64,000 bases of DNA from Ricinus communis (GCF_019578655.1 NC_063264.1:25133688-25197687), one strand, 5' to 3'; counted from the stretch's first letter, positions 36,303 to 48,470 are shown. Notes: generated from the sequence alone by a model not told the origin. Program-made: numbers and translations.

Positions 36303-37595
36303 TGACTTTTACCAAAATTTATTTTTTTCGCCACCGTCGATCATCCTTTGGATTCGCATTAGTCTCTTTTTTTTTTTTATATTATTGTATTAACATTTTT
36401 GTGCTAGAGCAAAATATCTTTAAAATCCAAGCAAATGATATAATGACATTTGGCTCTCTTTTTTATTATTGCAAAAATTATAATAAAAATACTAAATTAT
36501 ATTAATTAAAACTAATTAAAAGATATTACAATCAAATATACATAGTAAAAAAAATTAAACCCATATTTAAATAAAAATAAAATAGAAACTCAAACCCAGA
36601 TTTTAATAAAAATAAACTAAACTAACTAACAATATCTATAGACATTACCTAAAACTTTAGCCAAAAACATCAAAACCAGAATTCAAAAAGAAAAAGAAAA
36701 CATCAAACCCAAATTTCACAAGAAAAAAAAATTAAACCCAAACTAATAATATTTGCAGGCGTTTATGGCTGGCGTGTTTGGAGACATCTGTGGCGTTCAG
36801 TAGAGAGAAGACAGAGAGCGATCTAAGACGTTTGTGGCTTTTGGCATTTAGGGCACTTCAGTTTTGAGATGGCTATGTATCAGTAGAACCATTTGAATCT
36901 TGAGATGGCTATTAACCGATTTGAGATGGGCAACACCGAGTTGAGATGGTTGCTCGTTGTTGCTTGCCTCGTTACTGCTCGTCTCGCTGTTGTTCAATTT
37001 ACGTTCGTGTGCTTGCCATTCTTGCCATCATAATGAGGTTGCTCATCGTTCACCAGTTCTCCTCGTTCATTATCGATCATTTTTCATGAGCTCATTTGAT
37101 TGAATAATGGTAAAGAAAAAATGAATTCAAGATTAGATGATTATCTAAAAAAAGAAAAGAAAAAAATAAATAGAAAAATGATTTTTTTTATTCATTAGTT
37201 TACTTTTTTATTTTTTTTAATAAAGAGAAAAACAAAGTATTTACATGTCATCTTATTATTGGTTAATATTTTTAAGTAGATCTACTATTAATTGAGATTC
37301 TTATTATTGGTTAATATTTTTAAGTAGATCTACTATTAATTGAGATTCTAACGGTGTTAGAATTGGATCTAATTAGATTTTTCTAAAAAGCTAAAGGATC
37401 TATTTGAGACGTTTTAAAGTATGAGGTTTTAATTGTACTTTTCCAATTTGTCTAGGGGCTAACTTGTACCTTTTGTCTTTCTTTTACATTTAAAGAAAAA
37501 AACGAGAAACATATAATTATTTAACGGTAGTTATATTAGGATGATTTTATTTAATTCTAAGTGGAATAAGCCATTTAAAAGGAAAGAAAAAAAAA
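36303..37595. other. Intergenic DNA, no gene recognised
   Basis: AT-rich, with a less AT-rich patch at about 36755-37090 that has no recognised motif. It contains a perfect 48-bp tandem duplication at 37253-37348. Confidence 0.4.
37253..37348. repeat. Perfect 48-bp tandem duplication
   Basis: Positions 37253-37300 and 37301-37348 are identical as far as I can read, starting ttattattgg and ending tgagattc. The absence of mismatches implies recent origin or an assembly artefact. Confidence 0.95.
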
Positions 37596-37795
37596 GGGTA
37601 CCCAAAAGGTGATCATGGCTGGAATTAGTATTCCCTCAACAAGAGGAAAAGCAGAAGGTGAAGTCCCATTTGAGACAGCAAAATTGTGTGGTAACCTGAA
37701 ACCGAATGCAGATGACAATGAAAAGTGTACTTTTATTTTGTATATGGAAGAAGCCAAGGTGAAGGAGGGAGGGACCATCAAAACAATATAAAACA
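37596..37795 (+). repeat. Duplicated block B, copy 1 (partner at 50664-50855)
   Basis: Shares ordered segments with 50664-50855: ctggaatta...cctcaa-aagaggaaaag, aa-ttgtg-ggta/tgac-tgaaaccgaatg, and gaagaagccaa...aggagggaccat. Both copies have incompatible reading frames, so an ancestral exon is possible but not demonstrated. I do not recognise a protein. Confidence 0.5.
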
Positions 37796-39543
37796 CACAT
37801 TTATAAATGTACTGAAAAATGTACCATTTTTCACACATCAAATATCTGGTCCTTTTAACTTTATAAATGTACTGTAAATCTAAAACTATAAGGATAAATG
37901 GTACATCTTCCTTACATAGTATAGTTTTTATGTTTAATACTTGCATTTTACACTCATTTCTAAAGTGGGATAATAGAAATTATATATATTTTTTCATATT
38001 TTGATGTTTTCATCAAGAATATTGATAGTGAAATGAAAATGTGACAGTTAAGGAAAAAGAAAAAGTGTTAAAGCACCTTCTGGTGGCTAAGAAATTATGG
38101 AGAGATAGATAGTGGTCCATAGAAGCCAAACAAAATGTCCATTACATGTTTGAAGAGCTATAAAAGTAGGGAACTTATTTGGAAGCAAACTGCAACCAAT
38201 TAATTAATCAAATAAATTCAAGAATTAATTCTTTATAGATAATTTTCTTTTATTCTAAAGTTTTATATGTCATTCTGATGATGGGAAATGTCCATTATTG
38301 CTACTAACAAATTTACTTAATGTTGTAATTGGTAGTAGGTATTAATGCAATGAAGTAAAGAGTGTGAAAGTGAAATTATAAATATGAAAAGAAATATTGA
38401 GTAAATAAAGGCCATGAAGTCAACTTAATTCAAGATGGAAGTAAGGATGCATAGCATCGCTGATTAAAGGAATAAAAAGATAAATATTAAGTCTTAGAGT
38501 GTGCAAGATGAAAGATAAAAATATTAACATGAAGATAAATTCGAGAAGTAATAAAGATGAAAAGGACTATAGAGTATATGAGGAGAATGACAGGAGCATG
38601 TAAACCAAAAAACTCGTCTGAGCAAGAGTGATATTCAAAAAAATAAAAACCATTGGCTAAAGTTTGAAAATTAAATTGTTATTTGAGAGAATTAATAAGG
38701 GCAAACCACATATGAATGGATAGCTCCATTAGTCTAGTTTTAGGAATAAAAATTAGTAAAAGTTTTGGAACTTGAAAAATGAATTCGAATATTTGGATAA
38801 GGAAATATTGAAGCCAATGCAGATAAAGTAAATTAGAATTAGTGGCATTAACTCCATAAGAGAAATTTGAATATTTTCTTGTCTAGATTTGTATTTTTGA
38901 AGGTATAGTTTCATTTTCAAGAAGATTACATCAATCCAAGGTGTATGAAAGGCTCAATAGCCGAAACATTGAAACAAGTTCAAACTGTCAGGACTAGATA
39001 AACAATAAAATATTTTAATGTTTTAAAGAATGAAGATGGATGATTTTGAAGTTGCTAAAACTATAAAGTTGTAATATATTGATCAAATTTTCTAAAGCAA
39101 AAAAATATTTCATCATTTGGAATTATATAACTCAAGATTTTGAAGTTTGAATTCATAATGCCCATGGAACAAAATGTCATGCCCACAAAAAAAGAAAAAG
39201 CAGAAAATTGGCAGAAGCATTCACAACTTACGCTCGCAGTTAAAAAAATATGCTTCATGCCCATAGACACTCGAGAAGCTTACTTTTTAGAGCTATTAGA
39301 ATGAAAAACATTATAGCTTTTGCATCTTTTATACTCGTGAAAATTTCTTCATGCGCATGACACCCCTTAATAATTTTATCTTTTAAGGGGAATACTGGCT
39401 AGTTCTTGTTTCGGACTATAAATACTAACTTGAAATATGAAATTCAAAAGTTCTTAAGTTGTCCAAAGTGCGTACACAAATAATAAATATTTTCAAGCAT
39501 TAATATGATAATAAATCATTATCAAACCTTCTTGTTCTTCATT
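37796..39543. other. Intergenic DNA, possibly including the upstream part of an old LTR
   Basis: No gene recognised. Near 39410-39430 there is a TATA-like actataaatact. This may be the U3 promoter of the LTR whose downstream part is duplicated at 39544-40163. Confidence 0.4.
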
Positions 39544-40163
39544 TATACGATTGAAACACTTTTGTCAGAGGGTTATAAGTTCACTCTACCTTTTAGCACT
39601 GAGCTGTATTTTCAAGAGTAAGCTTAGTTTATTTCTGCTTAATCATTCTTTATTGCAAAAGTTGCGTGTGAGTCATACAACACTTTCAAAGGTTAAAGTA
39701 TAGACCTTAAATAAATTTAGGCTTGAAGATTTAAGTGTTAGCTATAGGAGAATACTTGGGTTTAAATGTTAGCCATTATAATTATCTGTAAAAGTTTTAA
39801 GTTTTAGCTTGAAAACACTTGTTTGATTGTGCACCAATAAAATGATCATTGATAGTAGAAATCTCAAGTGAGACTTGAGGAGTGGATATAGGCTAGAAGT
39901 TAGCAAAATCACTATAAATCTTATATTTGGACCTCTCTTTCTTACTTTCTTATACTTGTTTATGTTTATTTATTATTTCCTGTTTATATGTTGTAATATA
40001 TTCTTTCATTACGTATTAAGAATTTTTTAGTTGCTATGATTTATTACTTTCGCTAATATAATTTTTAATACTCAAATTTTTCAAAATAAAAGCTTTTGAA
40101 TTAAAATTGATTTTTGTAAATAACCAATTCAACCTCACTCTTGATTGCCATAAAATATTTCAA
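39544..40163 (+). repeat. 5' LTR (downstream portion)
   Basis: Matches 41244-41834 through agttcact, gagtaagcttagttt, aatcattct-tattgcaa, aatctcaagtga, and a shared end ttgattgccataa-atatttcaa. Its 5' boundary is not defined. Confidence 0.65.
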
Positions 40164-40230
40164 TTTGTATCAGAATCGGTACTTTTGATAAAAGACTTAA
40201 TAGCCTAAGAGTCAACCTATAGCAACCTCA

Positions 40231-41117
40231 ATGGATTTATTTCAAAAGAGATATTTTCAATAAACAAGCCTCTATTCTTTTATGATAGTAACTTTATATT
40301 TTGGAAACAAAGTATGAAGAATTTTCTCACTAGTAATTATATTGATTTATGGAATATTGTAAAACATGGTATTTGGATTATCAAACCTAGAAATTAATGA
40401 CATGCTCATGATGAACAAGAATTTCTATTATACATTAAAGCCATTAAAATTTTAAAAAAATCTTTAAATAAAAATACTTTTGAAAAAAATTGCATCATGG
40501 GTTAGTACTAAAAATATTTGGAAGTCAAATCATATTTAAAACACTAGCACTACTTACGAGGAGAATGAGCTTCTAAACAAAAATGATCAACAAGAAGACA
40601 ATAAGCAACAAACTGAAGAATCTCATAAGAACTCTCAACTCCTCGGATAATCATATGTGCTCCTTTACTCTTGTAAAGGATGCTATCCAATCAAGAAGAA
40701 AAAAAGTTTAGAAATGTTCAACCATAAAAAGTAAAGAAATTTTCAATTGTGAGTGTCAAAGGAAGAACCTCAAGAAAGAAAATACAAACTTTTACTCTAT
40801 GGGTATTAAGGATGACTACAATAAAATAACATCAAATTTTTCTAATGCTAGTGATAATAATATTAATGATGTTTATGATGATAATGATGATTATGATGAT
40901 AATGTACTTTTATATAATAAAGTTTTAAATGAATTATTATATATGTAAAATGATCTTAAGAAAGCTAAAAGGAAAAATAAGAATTTTAAAACTTACATTA
41001 ACGATTTAAAAATTAAGGATGAGCTTTTGAAAAATGAGTTTTTGGTGAAGATACAAAGTTTTTATAAGATTTTTTTGAAAGAGAATAAAGCTTTTAAGAA
41101 TAAGATTGTATTTTAAA
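40231..41117 (+). pseudogene. Gag relic of Copia type
   Basis: From ATG 40231, in shifting frames, an FYGSNFIFWKQSMKNFL-like segment followed by IDLWNIVKHGIW resembles the N-terminal gag motif of plant Copia elements (F-x-G-x-N-Y-x-x-W-x-x-R/M). Further on is an acidic, Asn/Asp-rich stretch (about 40800-40930) and a Lys/Asn-rich potential coiled coil (about 40950-41115), as in the C-terminal gag of some families. Stops and shifts are numerous. No protease, integrase or reverse transcriptase follows. Confidence 0.5.
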
Positions 41118-41243
41118 GTCTTCACTTTCAAAGTTTATAAAAAGAAAAGAAAAATCTTGATGTTTTACTTAGCTTTCAAAGATTTTTCTTCTTGTATAAT
41201 ACAAGGACTAGTCTAAAATTATGCACTACTTAGCACATACAAA

Positions 41244-41834
41244 ATCATGATCAAACACTTATGTATGGGGTTTATGAGTTCACTTTACCTTATGGTATTG
41301 AACTATATTTGTAAGAGTGAGCTTAGTTTCTTTCTACTGTAATCATTCTCTATTGCAATGGCTATATGTGAGCCATAAAACACTTTAAAAGGTTAGTGTG
41401 CACCTTGAATATATTTAGATTTGAATATTAGCTATATGAAAACACTTAAGTTTGAGTTTTAGCTATTAAAACACTTTGTAAAAAGTTTGAGTATGAGTCT
41501 AAAAATATTTAGATCTCATCTTGCACGCATAAAAGGATTATTGATATTGAAAATCTCAAGTGAAGCTTGAAGAGTGGATGTCGAGAAAAAGTTAGTTGAA
41601 ACACTATAAATTTTGTGTTTAAATATCTCTTTCCTATACTCTTAATACTTATTATTGTTTGTTTATATATTTTGATGTGTTCTTGCATTTCATATTAAAA
41701 GTTATTTAATTATTTTGATTAATTACTTCCACTAATATTATTTTAATACTTAAGTCTTTTAAATAAATTTTTTTTAATTGAATTTGACTTTTGTAAATCA
41801 ATTCATTTCTCTTGATTGCCATAAGATATTTCAA
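41244..41834 (+). repeat. 3' LTR (partial)
   Basis: Second copy of the ~600-bp direct repeat; diverged, with small indels relative to 39544-40163. Confidence 0.65.
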
Positions 41835-42797
41835 ATTTCAGTATGTATAGTTTTTTAGCACGTTGGATTCTAATTTTAGCTTCTCAATAACATATTCATT
41901 TCTAAGTTCCATAGCAACAAACACTAATTTTTAATTTTGTTTAGTTTATTAAAAGAAAGTCTTCATTATTTCATTCATGATTCATTATCAATTCACTTTG
42001 TAAAATCATCATTAGCATTTGACGAGGATGAATTAATAGAGTCAAGAACTAAAAAGTTATTTGGATTTTTTTTATAATTTTCTGATTAAAAGTCAAGGGA
42101 TGACATTAAGAAGTGCTAGAGATGCAAAATTGGCACTATACATATCCTATTCATATACTAAATCAAATTCTAAATAAATGAAATATATATATATATATAC
42201 TAATTATTTTTCTTTTTCTTTTTGTAAGAAATCTAAATAGTATATGTACTATTAATATGAAAGACTTGAGTGGATTTTGGTTTGTCTTTTTCAATAATAA
42301 ATTGATTTTTTTTTTAAATTTTTATAACTTGTTTTTTTCAAATCTGTTTTTGAATAAAGAATTAATATATTCCTTTCTAAATGCAATTTTAAGATTTAAA
42401 AGAAATAATTTTTATTTTAAAGAAAAGTACTTTTACTTGATTATAATAAATAGCGGATGAAGCTAGCTATACATGTAATATAAATAAATGAATAAGGTGG
42501 CATTCAAAATTTAGGATTAAGCTTAATGAGAGATTCATATTAAGTATATATAGTTAAGGTATTTTAGTAATTTATAGGTATATTGTACATACATAATATG
42601 TATAAATATGTGCTTTCTACTTTACTTTAGTCTTTTTGTTTAATTTCAGGTGATAATAGCCAAAAAAGGAGAATATAAATTAAAAATACATAAATAGGCT
42701 TTAACTGGACTGCGACTGTAAAAAGTTTGAATAAAAAGGTGAAATTGCAGGCCTGACCGAATTTATCAAGACCTATGAAAGGAAAATTAATTAGTTA
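41835..42797. other. AT-rich intergenic DNA, no gene recognised
   Basis: Contains a short (TA)n at about 42182-42199. One 67-codon Phe/Asn-rich open frame (42257-42460) is compositional. Confidence 0.4.
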
Positions 42798-43218
42798 TGA
42801 TGTAGTTAAGGATAATCATCTTTTTAAGTTGTTTATTTTATTTAGGACGTTAAGAGGATAGCTATAGTGGCATTATGCTAAGAGAAAAATTATGAAAAAT
42901 GAAACTCTACAAGAGATCAATTAAACAAGAAAGATGATCGTTCTATTATTCTTCTCTCTGCAAAAAAATTCTTTGCAATTCATCTTCTACAACATTTAGC
43001 TAGTCTTTGCATTATTTTATAAAGAATCAAAGATGCTTTTTAAGACGTGGAGAGTAAGGATCAGTCTTCTTCATTCCTTGAAGAACTTCTAAATTTTGAG
43101 AGAATTTTAATTTTCTATTTTAATATTATTTATCTCTTTCTATTTAATACAATTATCATTGAATTAAATATGTCAGGCTAAGTTCCATAAGTGTTTAATT
43201 TTGCTTTTACTTATATAT

Positions 43219-43616
43219 TGTGATAGCTTGCCTTGGAGAAGCGGTTTGACGAGGGCGGAAAGTGAACGCCGGGGCAAAGATAAGATGCCTGGACAAGGAG
43301 CAGCTTCTGGTAAGCTTCTAGGATGACAACACTCTAAGGTACGGGGGTATATAAATAAATAGAATTACACATCGAAATGGGGTAGGAATGGTTGATAATA
43401 TATATGTAAAGAATTGGAACAAATCATATGAGGTGCATTTTGGTTGTTTGGCTATGGAGTTGTAGGAATTCCAAAGTTAAACGTGCTTGGTTCACTGAAA
43501 TTTCAGGATGAGGGATCTCCTGGGAAGTTCTCGGACCCATCAAATGAACAAAACCGTGAGGCTAGTGGGGGCCAAAGCGAACAATATCTCATGTGATCTG
43601 GTTCCGGGTCGTTACA
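43219..43616 (+). repeat. Cassandra LTR 1
   Basis: 398 bp. The 5S-like segment is at about 43462-43535: gaattccaaagttaaacg, then tgcttgg, then aggatgagggatctcctggg, matching the RNA polymerase III internal control region of 5S genes. Confidence 0.88.
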
Positions 43617-43687
43617 AATAGTATTAGAGTAGAACCCCTCTAATAGATGTGTGGTTCGAGGATGAACAAGGCGAAAGCTGGTGGGCA

Positions 43688-44090
43688 TGTGACAGCCTGG
43701 CCTGGAGAAGCAGTCCGACGAGGGCAGAAAGTGAACGCCGGGGCAAAGATAAGATGCCTGGACAAGGAGCAGCTTTTGGCAAGCTTCTGACAGGCTTCTA
43801 GGATGGCAACACTCTAAGGTACGGGGGTACATGAATGAATCGAATTACATATCGAAATGGTGTGGGAATGGTTAATAACATATATATAAAGAGTTGGAAC
43901 TAATCACATGATGGGCCTTTAGGTTATTTGGCTATGGAGTTGTAGGAACTCCAAAGTTAAACGTTCAGAGAAATTTCAGGATAAGGGACCTCTTGGGAAG
44001 TTCTCGGCCCCGTCAAAGGGACAAAACCGTGAGGCCAGTGGGAGCCAAAGCAGACAGTATCTCATATGATCTGCTTCCGGGTTTATTACA
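43688..44090 (+). repeat. Cassandra LTR 2
   Basis: 403 bp. The 5S-like segment at about 43942-44008 lacks roughly 7 bases (gcttggt) present in LTRs 1, 3 and 4 inside the pol III control region. Confidence 0.88.
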
Positions 44091-44161
44091 AATGGTATTA
44101 GAGCATAACCCCTCTAGTAGATGTGTGGTTCGAGGATGAACCAGGCGGAAGCTGGTGTGCA

Positions 44162-44549
44162 TGTGATAGACTGGCCTGAAGAAGTGGTCCGACGAGGGTA
44201 GAAAGTGAATGCCGGAGCAAAGATAAGATGCCTGGACAAGGAGCGGCTTCTGGCAGGCTTCTAGGATGGCAGCACTCTAAGGTACGGGAGTACATGAATG
44301 AATCGAATTACATATCGAAATAGTTGATAACATATATGTAAAGAGTTGGAACGAATCACATGAGGAGTTTTTTGCTTGTTTGGCTATAGAGTTGTAAGAA
44401 CTCCAAAGTAAAACGTGCTTGGTCCAGAGAAATTTCAGGATGGGGGATCTCCTAGGAAGTTCTCGGACCCGCCAAAGGGACAAAACCGTGAGGCCAGTGG
44501 GGCACCAAAACAGTCAATATCTCATGTGATCTGGTTCCGGATTGTTATA
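44162..44549 (+). repeat. Cassandra LTR 3
   Basis: 388 bp. The 5S-like segment at about 44393-44466 is the closest of the four to a plant 5S gene (aggatgggggatctcctaggaag). Confidence 0.88.
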
Positions 44550-44620
44550 AATGATATTGGAGCAGGACCTCTCTAGAAGATTTGTGGTTCGAGGATGAAC
44601 CAGACAGAAGCTGGTGGGCA

Positions 44621-45006
44621 TGTGACAACCTGGCCTGGAGAAGCGGTCCAACAAGGACGGGAAGTGAACGTCAGGGCAAAGATAAGATACCTGGATAATG
44701 AGCGACTTCTGGCAGGCTTCTAGGATGACATCACTTTAAGGTACAAGAGTACATGAATGAATCGAATTACACATCGAAATGGGGTGGAAATAGCTAATAA
44801 CTGTTGGAACTAATCACATAAGGTGCCTTTTACTTGTTTGGCTATGGAGTTGTAGGAACTCCAAAGTTAAACGTGCTTGGTTCAGAGAAATTCCAATATG
44901 GGAGACCTTCTGGGAAGCTCTCGAACCCGCTAAAAGGACAAAACTGTAAGGCCAGTAGGGGCCAAAGCGGACAATACCTCATGTGATCTGGTTTCGAGTC
45001 GTTACA
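44621..45006 (+). repeat. Cassandra LTR 4
   Basis: 386 bp. The 5S-like segment is at about 44852-44925. The right terminus GTTACA abuts the outer LTR sequence. Confidence 0.88.
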
Positions 45007-45809
45007 TGTATGAACCTTATATATTATGAGTTTAATGAATAATTTTTTTACATTCATACATGTATCAATTTCACCTATTATTATTGGCTGACCATCATAT
45101 CAATTTTAATAGTAATATTTGTTATGAAAATCTTTAGGTTAAAAGTATTAGAACATTATTTTTACTTTAATCTATGTCGGTATAAGAAAACTATGTTGCA
45201 TCATTAGCTTGAGTGACTTAGAGAAAAGACACATCATCATCTCATTCATTAGATTTGGACTTAAGGGAAATAAATAGATTACTAAGTATAAGCTAGACTA
45301 AATGCTATTTTATCATATAGTTTATATTAAATATTTCAATTGCATATCTATTTTCTAGTTTATTTAATTCCTTTCATAAACCTTAAAATAATTCTCAAAA
45401 CATTAGCTTAGAGTGTTTAGATTTATTTTTAGTATTTTTTATGTGATAGTTGGTCTTTATAATATATGCTTTACAATTCCTTGTAAGATCGACCTCGTGG
45501 TGAACTTGCCCATACTATCATTCGGTTCGTACACTTGCGAGTACTAAGTTTGAGACATCACTTAATTTGGCCTTCTCTTTTACTTTTACAGTTAGTTTAA
45601 CTTTTAAAATTTTTAAATAGGTCTAATTTAATTCTTTTTGAGAAAATGAGTTACTGTGCTATAGAGTCCAATTTAGCTACTCAACTTTTTAGCCCGAGCT
45701 CAATATGATAGTTTTATAAAATAATTTAATTAAGCAAATAAAGAATTTGATGGCAGTGTAGTTTTGATGATGATATTGGTAATGAAAACATAAATAAAAT
45801 ATATAAAAC

Positions 45810-45999
45810 TGTTGGATAATCAAGAGCAACAATAAAGAGACAATAGAGCAAATGATTTCTGTTGTTTTTTCATGGATTGTAACATCTAGTTATACGTGTA
45901 AAAGGTTATAAAGATAAAATTCTATTTACATAAGAAAATTTATCTATAAAAATAATAATAGACATAATATTATTCAAATATTTCAGTATTATCATAACA
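45810..45999 (-). repeat. Probable 3' LTR of a decayed Copia element (minus)
   Basis: A TGTTGG start and CATAACA end give TGTT/AACA terminal inverted repeats over 190 bp. The next bases, 46000-46012, are a purine tract on the minus strand (TACAAAGGAGG), placing it directly downstream of the RNase H relic at 46.35-47.7 kb. No 5' LTR was found. Confidence 0.5.
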
Positions 46000-46339
46000 C
46001 CTCCTTTGTATATATATTACAAAGAATATGCCTCATTAAGAACTTTATTAAGAAAAGTCTTGTGAGAAAAAATATTAGTGAAGTAAAAGAGTATATTATT
46101 TATGTAGAAACATGCATCATAACACTATCTCATTAAAATCTTTGTTAGAAAAAATCAGTGGAATAAAACCTAAGCTAAGAAAAAAAGAGTACAGTACATA
46201 AAAATCTCCTCCTTATAAAAACATGATTTCTAACAAAGGTCTCTTAGTTGACATATACAAATTTCGTTAACTAATTATTCAAATATTGTTATTGGGAGTA
46301 CTTTCGTAAACAAATATGTCAAATTACTGATATATCGAA

Positions 46340-47740
46340 TTTGATGAACTACTAAAACTCCTTGTTCCTAAAGCTCATGTGTGAAGTTTCTTTTAGCAAA
46401 ATGTGCTTAGTTCTATCTCCTTTAATATATCCTCCTTTAAGTTGTGCAAAACAAGCAATACTATCTTCATATAACACTGTTGGACTTCCTTTATTAAATG
46501 GGAGATCACATTTTCTTTTATATGTTGGATCATAGATCTCAACCATATGCATTCTCTACTATAAATTGTCAATATCTCAGCATGATTAGATGATGTGACA
46601 GTTAGAGTGTTCTTAGTAGAATGCTAAGATATAGCAGTGTATATAAACAAGTAATATGTTTGTGGTCAAGCTTTATATGGATAAGACTAATATCCAAAAT
46701 CTATATATCCAATTCATACTAACTTTAAGTCTTATGAATAAAATAAAATCATATCTGTTGTACCACATAAATAACAAAATATTTATTTCACACCGTTCTA
46801 ATATCTTCAAATTGATAGAAACTATATCTTGCTAATAAACTGATAGAAAATGCGATATCAGGTCTTGTATAATTAGCAAAATACATTAATACTATAATAA
46901 CACTAAAATATAACACTTCTGGATCAAGTATTTCTTTACCACTTTCTCGAGGATGAAAATTATCCTTTTTCATATTCAAGTGTCTAATAACTATGGGAAA
47001 ACTCATTAGTTGAAATTTATCCACATTAAAATATTTTAATATCTTTTCAATATAAGTTAATTGATGAATAAAAGTCCCTACAAATAAATATTTAATGTGG
47101 AGGCCGACATTAAATTTTATTTGTTCCAAATCTTTCATTTCAAATCTATTTTTTCAAAATTAAGTTATTGTATCTATCAACTCTTTAGGACTCCGAATGA
47201 TATTTAAATCATCAACATAAATCGCAATTATAACAAAACTAAAATTTCTTTTTTTAATAAAAACACATGAACAAATTGAATTGTTAGTATATCATTTCTT
47301 TAAAGATATTCACTACGGCGGTTATACAACATTTATCTAGATTGTTTTAAGAATTTTTTTTTGCATTATAAAGTGACAATCATTAAAATATTGCAGTATA
47401 TGCATTTTCCATTAATGGCTCAAGATATTTGATTATAGATGGAGATTCATATCCATTATATATTCTCAATCTCCTCTAAGGAAGGTCAATGGGGGCATAA
47501 ACAACACATCTAAAAATTTTCAAATAGAAATTTTTTGACTCATGGCCAGAAATCAACTATAATGATAAAAAAATTATAATAACTAGTTAGCTTGATGTGT
47601 ACAAGAGTTGGTGCATGTAAAATTGTATGTCCTTTTGGGAGGTTTACCACTACATTTATTTCAATAGTATACATATATGTGTAATATAAGTCAAAGGAGA
47701 AAACAAGCAGCTTCTCCAATATACATTTTTTGCCCATTAC
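46340..47740 (-). pseudogene. Copia integrase-reverse transcriptase-RNase H fragment
   Basis: Reading leftward on the minus strand: integrase tail with FRCVVYAPIDLP and GYESPSIIKYLEPL (about 47420-47500); reverse transcriptase catalytic box AIYVDDLNII (about 47205-47235); EMKDLEQIKFNVGLHIKYL from about 47140; a Y-F-ANYTRPDIAFSISLLARYS block near 46840-46870; and RNase H with KGSPTVLYEDSIACFAQLKG and DRTKHI near 46390-46480. Stops and frameshifts are frequent. Integrase C-terminus passes directly into the middle of reverse transcriptase, so DNA is missing between. The N-terminal gag and protease are absent. Confidence 0.82.
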
Positions 47741-48470
47741 GAAGGTATATTATAAAGATATTCATACTTTCCACATCTATAGTCTTAATATGATATATAT
47801 TTTGTCATTTTATTCTTTTTAATCTATTAAGTTGATTATGTTCTAAGATTTCAGGTCCACAATTGCTACGGACTGATATATACACTTAATTATAAATATT
47901 TGCTAGGCTCATGTACCAAGTTGTATCTTTTAAAAGTCTAAACGCGTAATTATCAAATTTTAATAAATTTATATTTTTTTAATTATCTCAGTCTTTTTAT
48001 ATAAGTGATCGGTTCCACAGACTTATATACTAATAATTTTTTAATTTCATATATTAAATTATAACTTTTAAAAATTATAAATATTTAATTATTAAATCTC
48101 AACAAATTGATAAATATTTTTGAAATTATATATTTACATATATATGACACCCGAAGGCTCCACTAGTGATTAACATGCCGGTCTAGACGCACCAACAGAC
48201 CAAAAGCCATTAAGTGCTGAGGATTTATGTGTGTGTCTTCATATGCAAGCATTGAAGTTTAGCAACCACAATTTTATTTTGCTGCAGGAATGAAGTTGAC
48301 CTCTCGTAAAGATGAAAAGGCAAGCAAGGTTCACATCTCATCATTTGAAACAACTTCCTTTTATCTATATTTTTAATTCAATTTCTTTGACATATAATAT
48401 TATACATTTTTTTTTTGTTGAAATATAATATTATACATTTAAATGAGAAATAGATAATGTAATTTATTTT
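47741..48470. other. Intergenic DNA with duplicated block A, copy 2
   Basis: No gene. Positions 48238-48340 are the second copy of the block at 29775-29870. Confidence 0.45.

Larger units (their letters stand above)
39544..41834 (+). mobile_element. Non-autonomous LTR retrotransposon remnant with gag only
   Basis: A direct repeat of about 600 bp, 39544-40163 and 41244-41834, flanks 1.1 kb. Directly after the first repeat comes ttgtatcagaatcgg (40165-40179), a mutated tRNA-Met primer site (TTGGTATCAGAGCCGG type), so the repeats are LTRs on the plus strand. The 5' LTR probably extends further left; the corresponding upstream part of the second copy is absent. Between them only a decayed gag is seen and no pol. 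Confidence 0.65.
43219..45006 (+). mobile_element. Cassandra-type TRIM retrotransposon, tandem array of four LTRs
   Basis: Four LTRs (43219-43616, 43688-44090, 44162-44549, 44621-45006) alternate with three internal domains of exactly 71 bp. LTRs begin TGTGA(C/T)A and end GTTACA or a variant. Each internal domain starts with a mutated tRNA-Met primer site, best kept at 44092 (ATGGTATTAGAGC). Each LTR carries a segment resembling plant 5S rRNA. LTR-borne 5S sequence, tiny size and no coding capacity define Cassandra TRIM elements. Flanking pentamers are TATAT and TGTAT, a target duplication with one mismatch. A single element should have two LTRs; four imply tandem expansion. Confidence 0.9.
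42798..45560 (+). mobile_element. Probable solo LTR split by a Cassandra array
   Basis: The outer limits read TGATGTAG at 42798 and GAGACATCA ending at 45560, so TGATGT/ACATCA form perfect terminal inverted repeats. Shortly before the right end is tgtaagatcgacctcgtggtg...gtacacttgcgagta, a segment typical of the U5 end of large plant LTRs. Removing the Cassandra array (43219-45006) leaves about 970 bp. No internal retrotransposon domain follows, so a solo LTR is the simplest reading. No target duplication was found, which lowers confidence. Confidence 0.45.

Noticed and set aside
43503..44295. Minus-strand open frames with repeated ECCHPRSL-type peptides
   Set aside because: They recur only because the Cassandra LTR is repeated; they are antisense shadows of a non-coding element.
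43462..44925. Four 5S rRNA-like segments as real 5S genes
   Set aside because: They cover only part of 5S, lack both termini, and lie inside LTRs with primer sites, which is the Cassandra arrangement.
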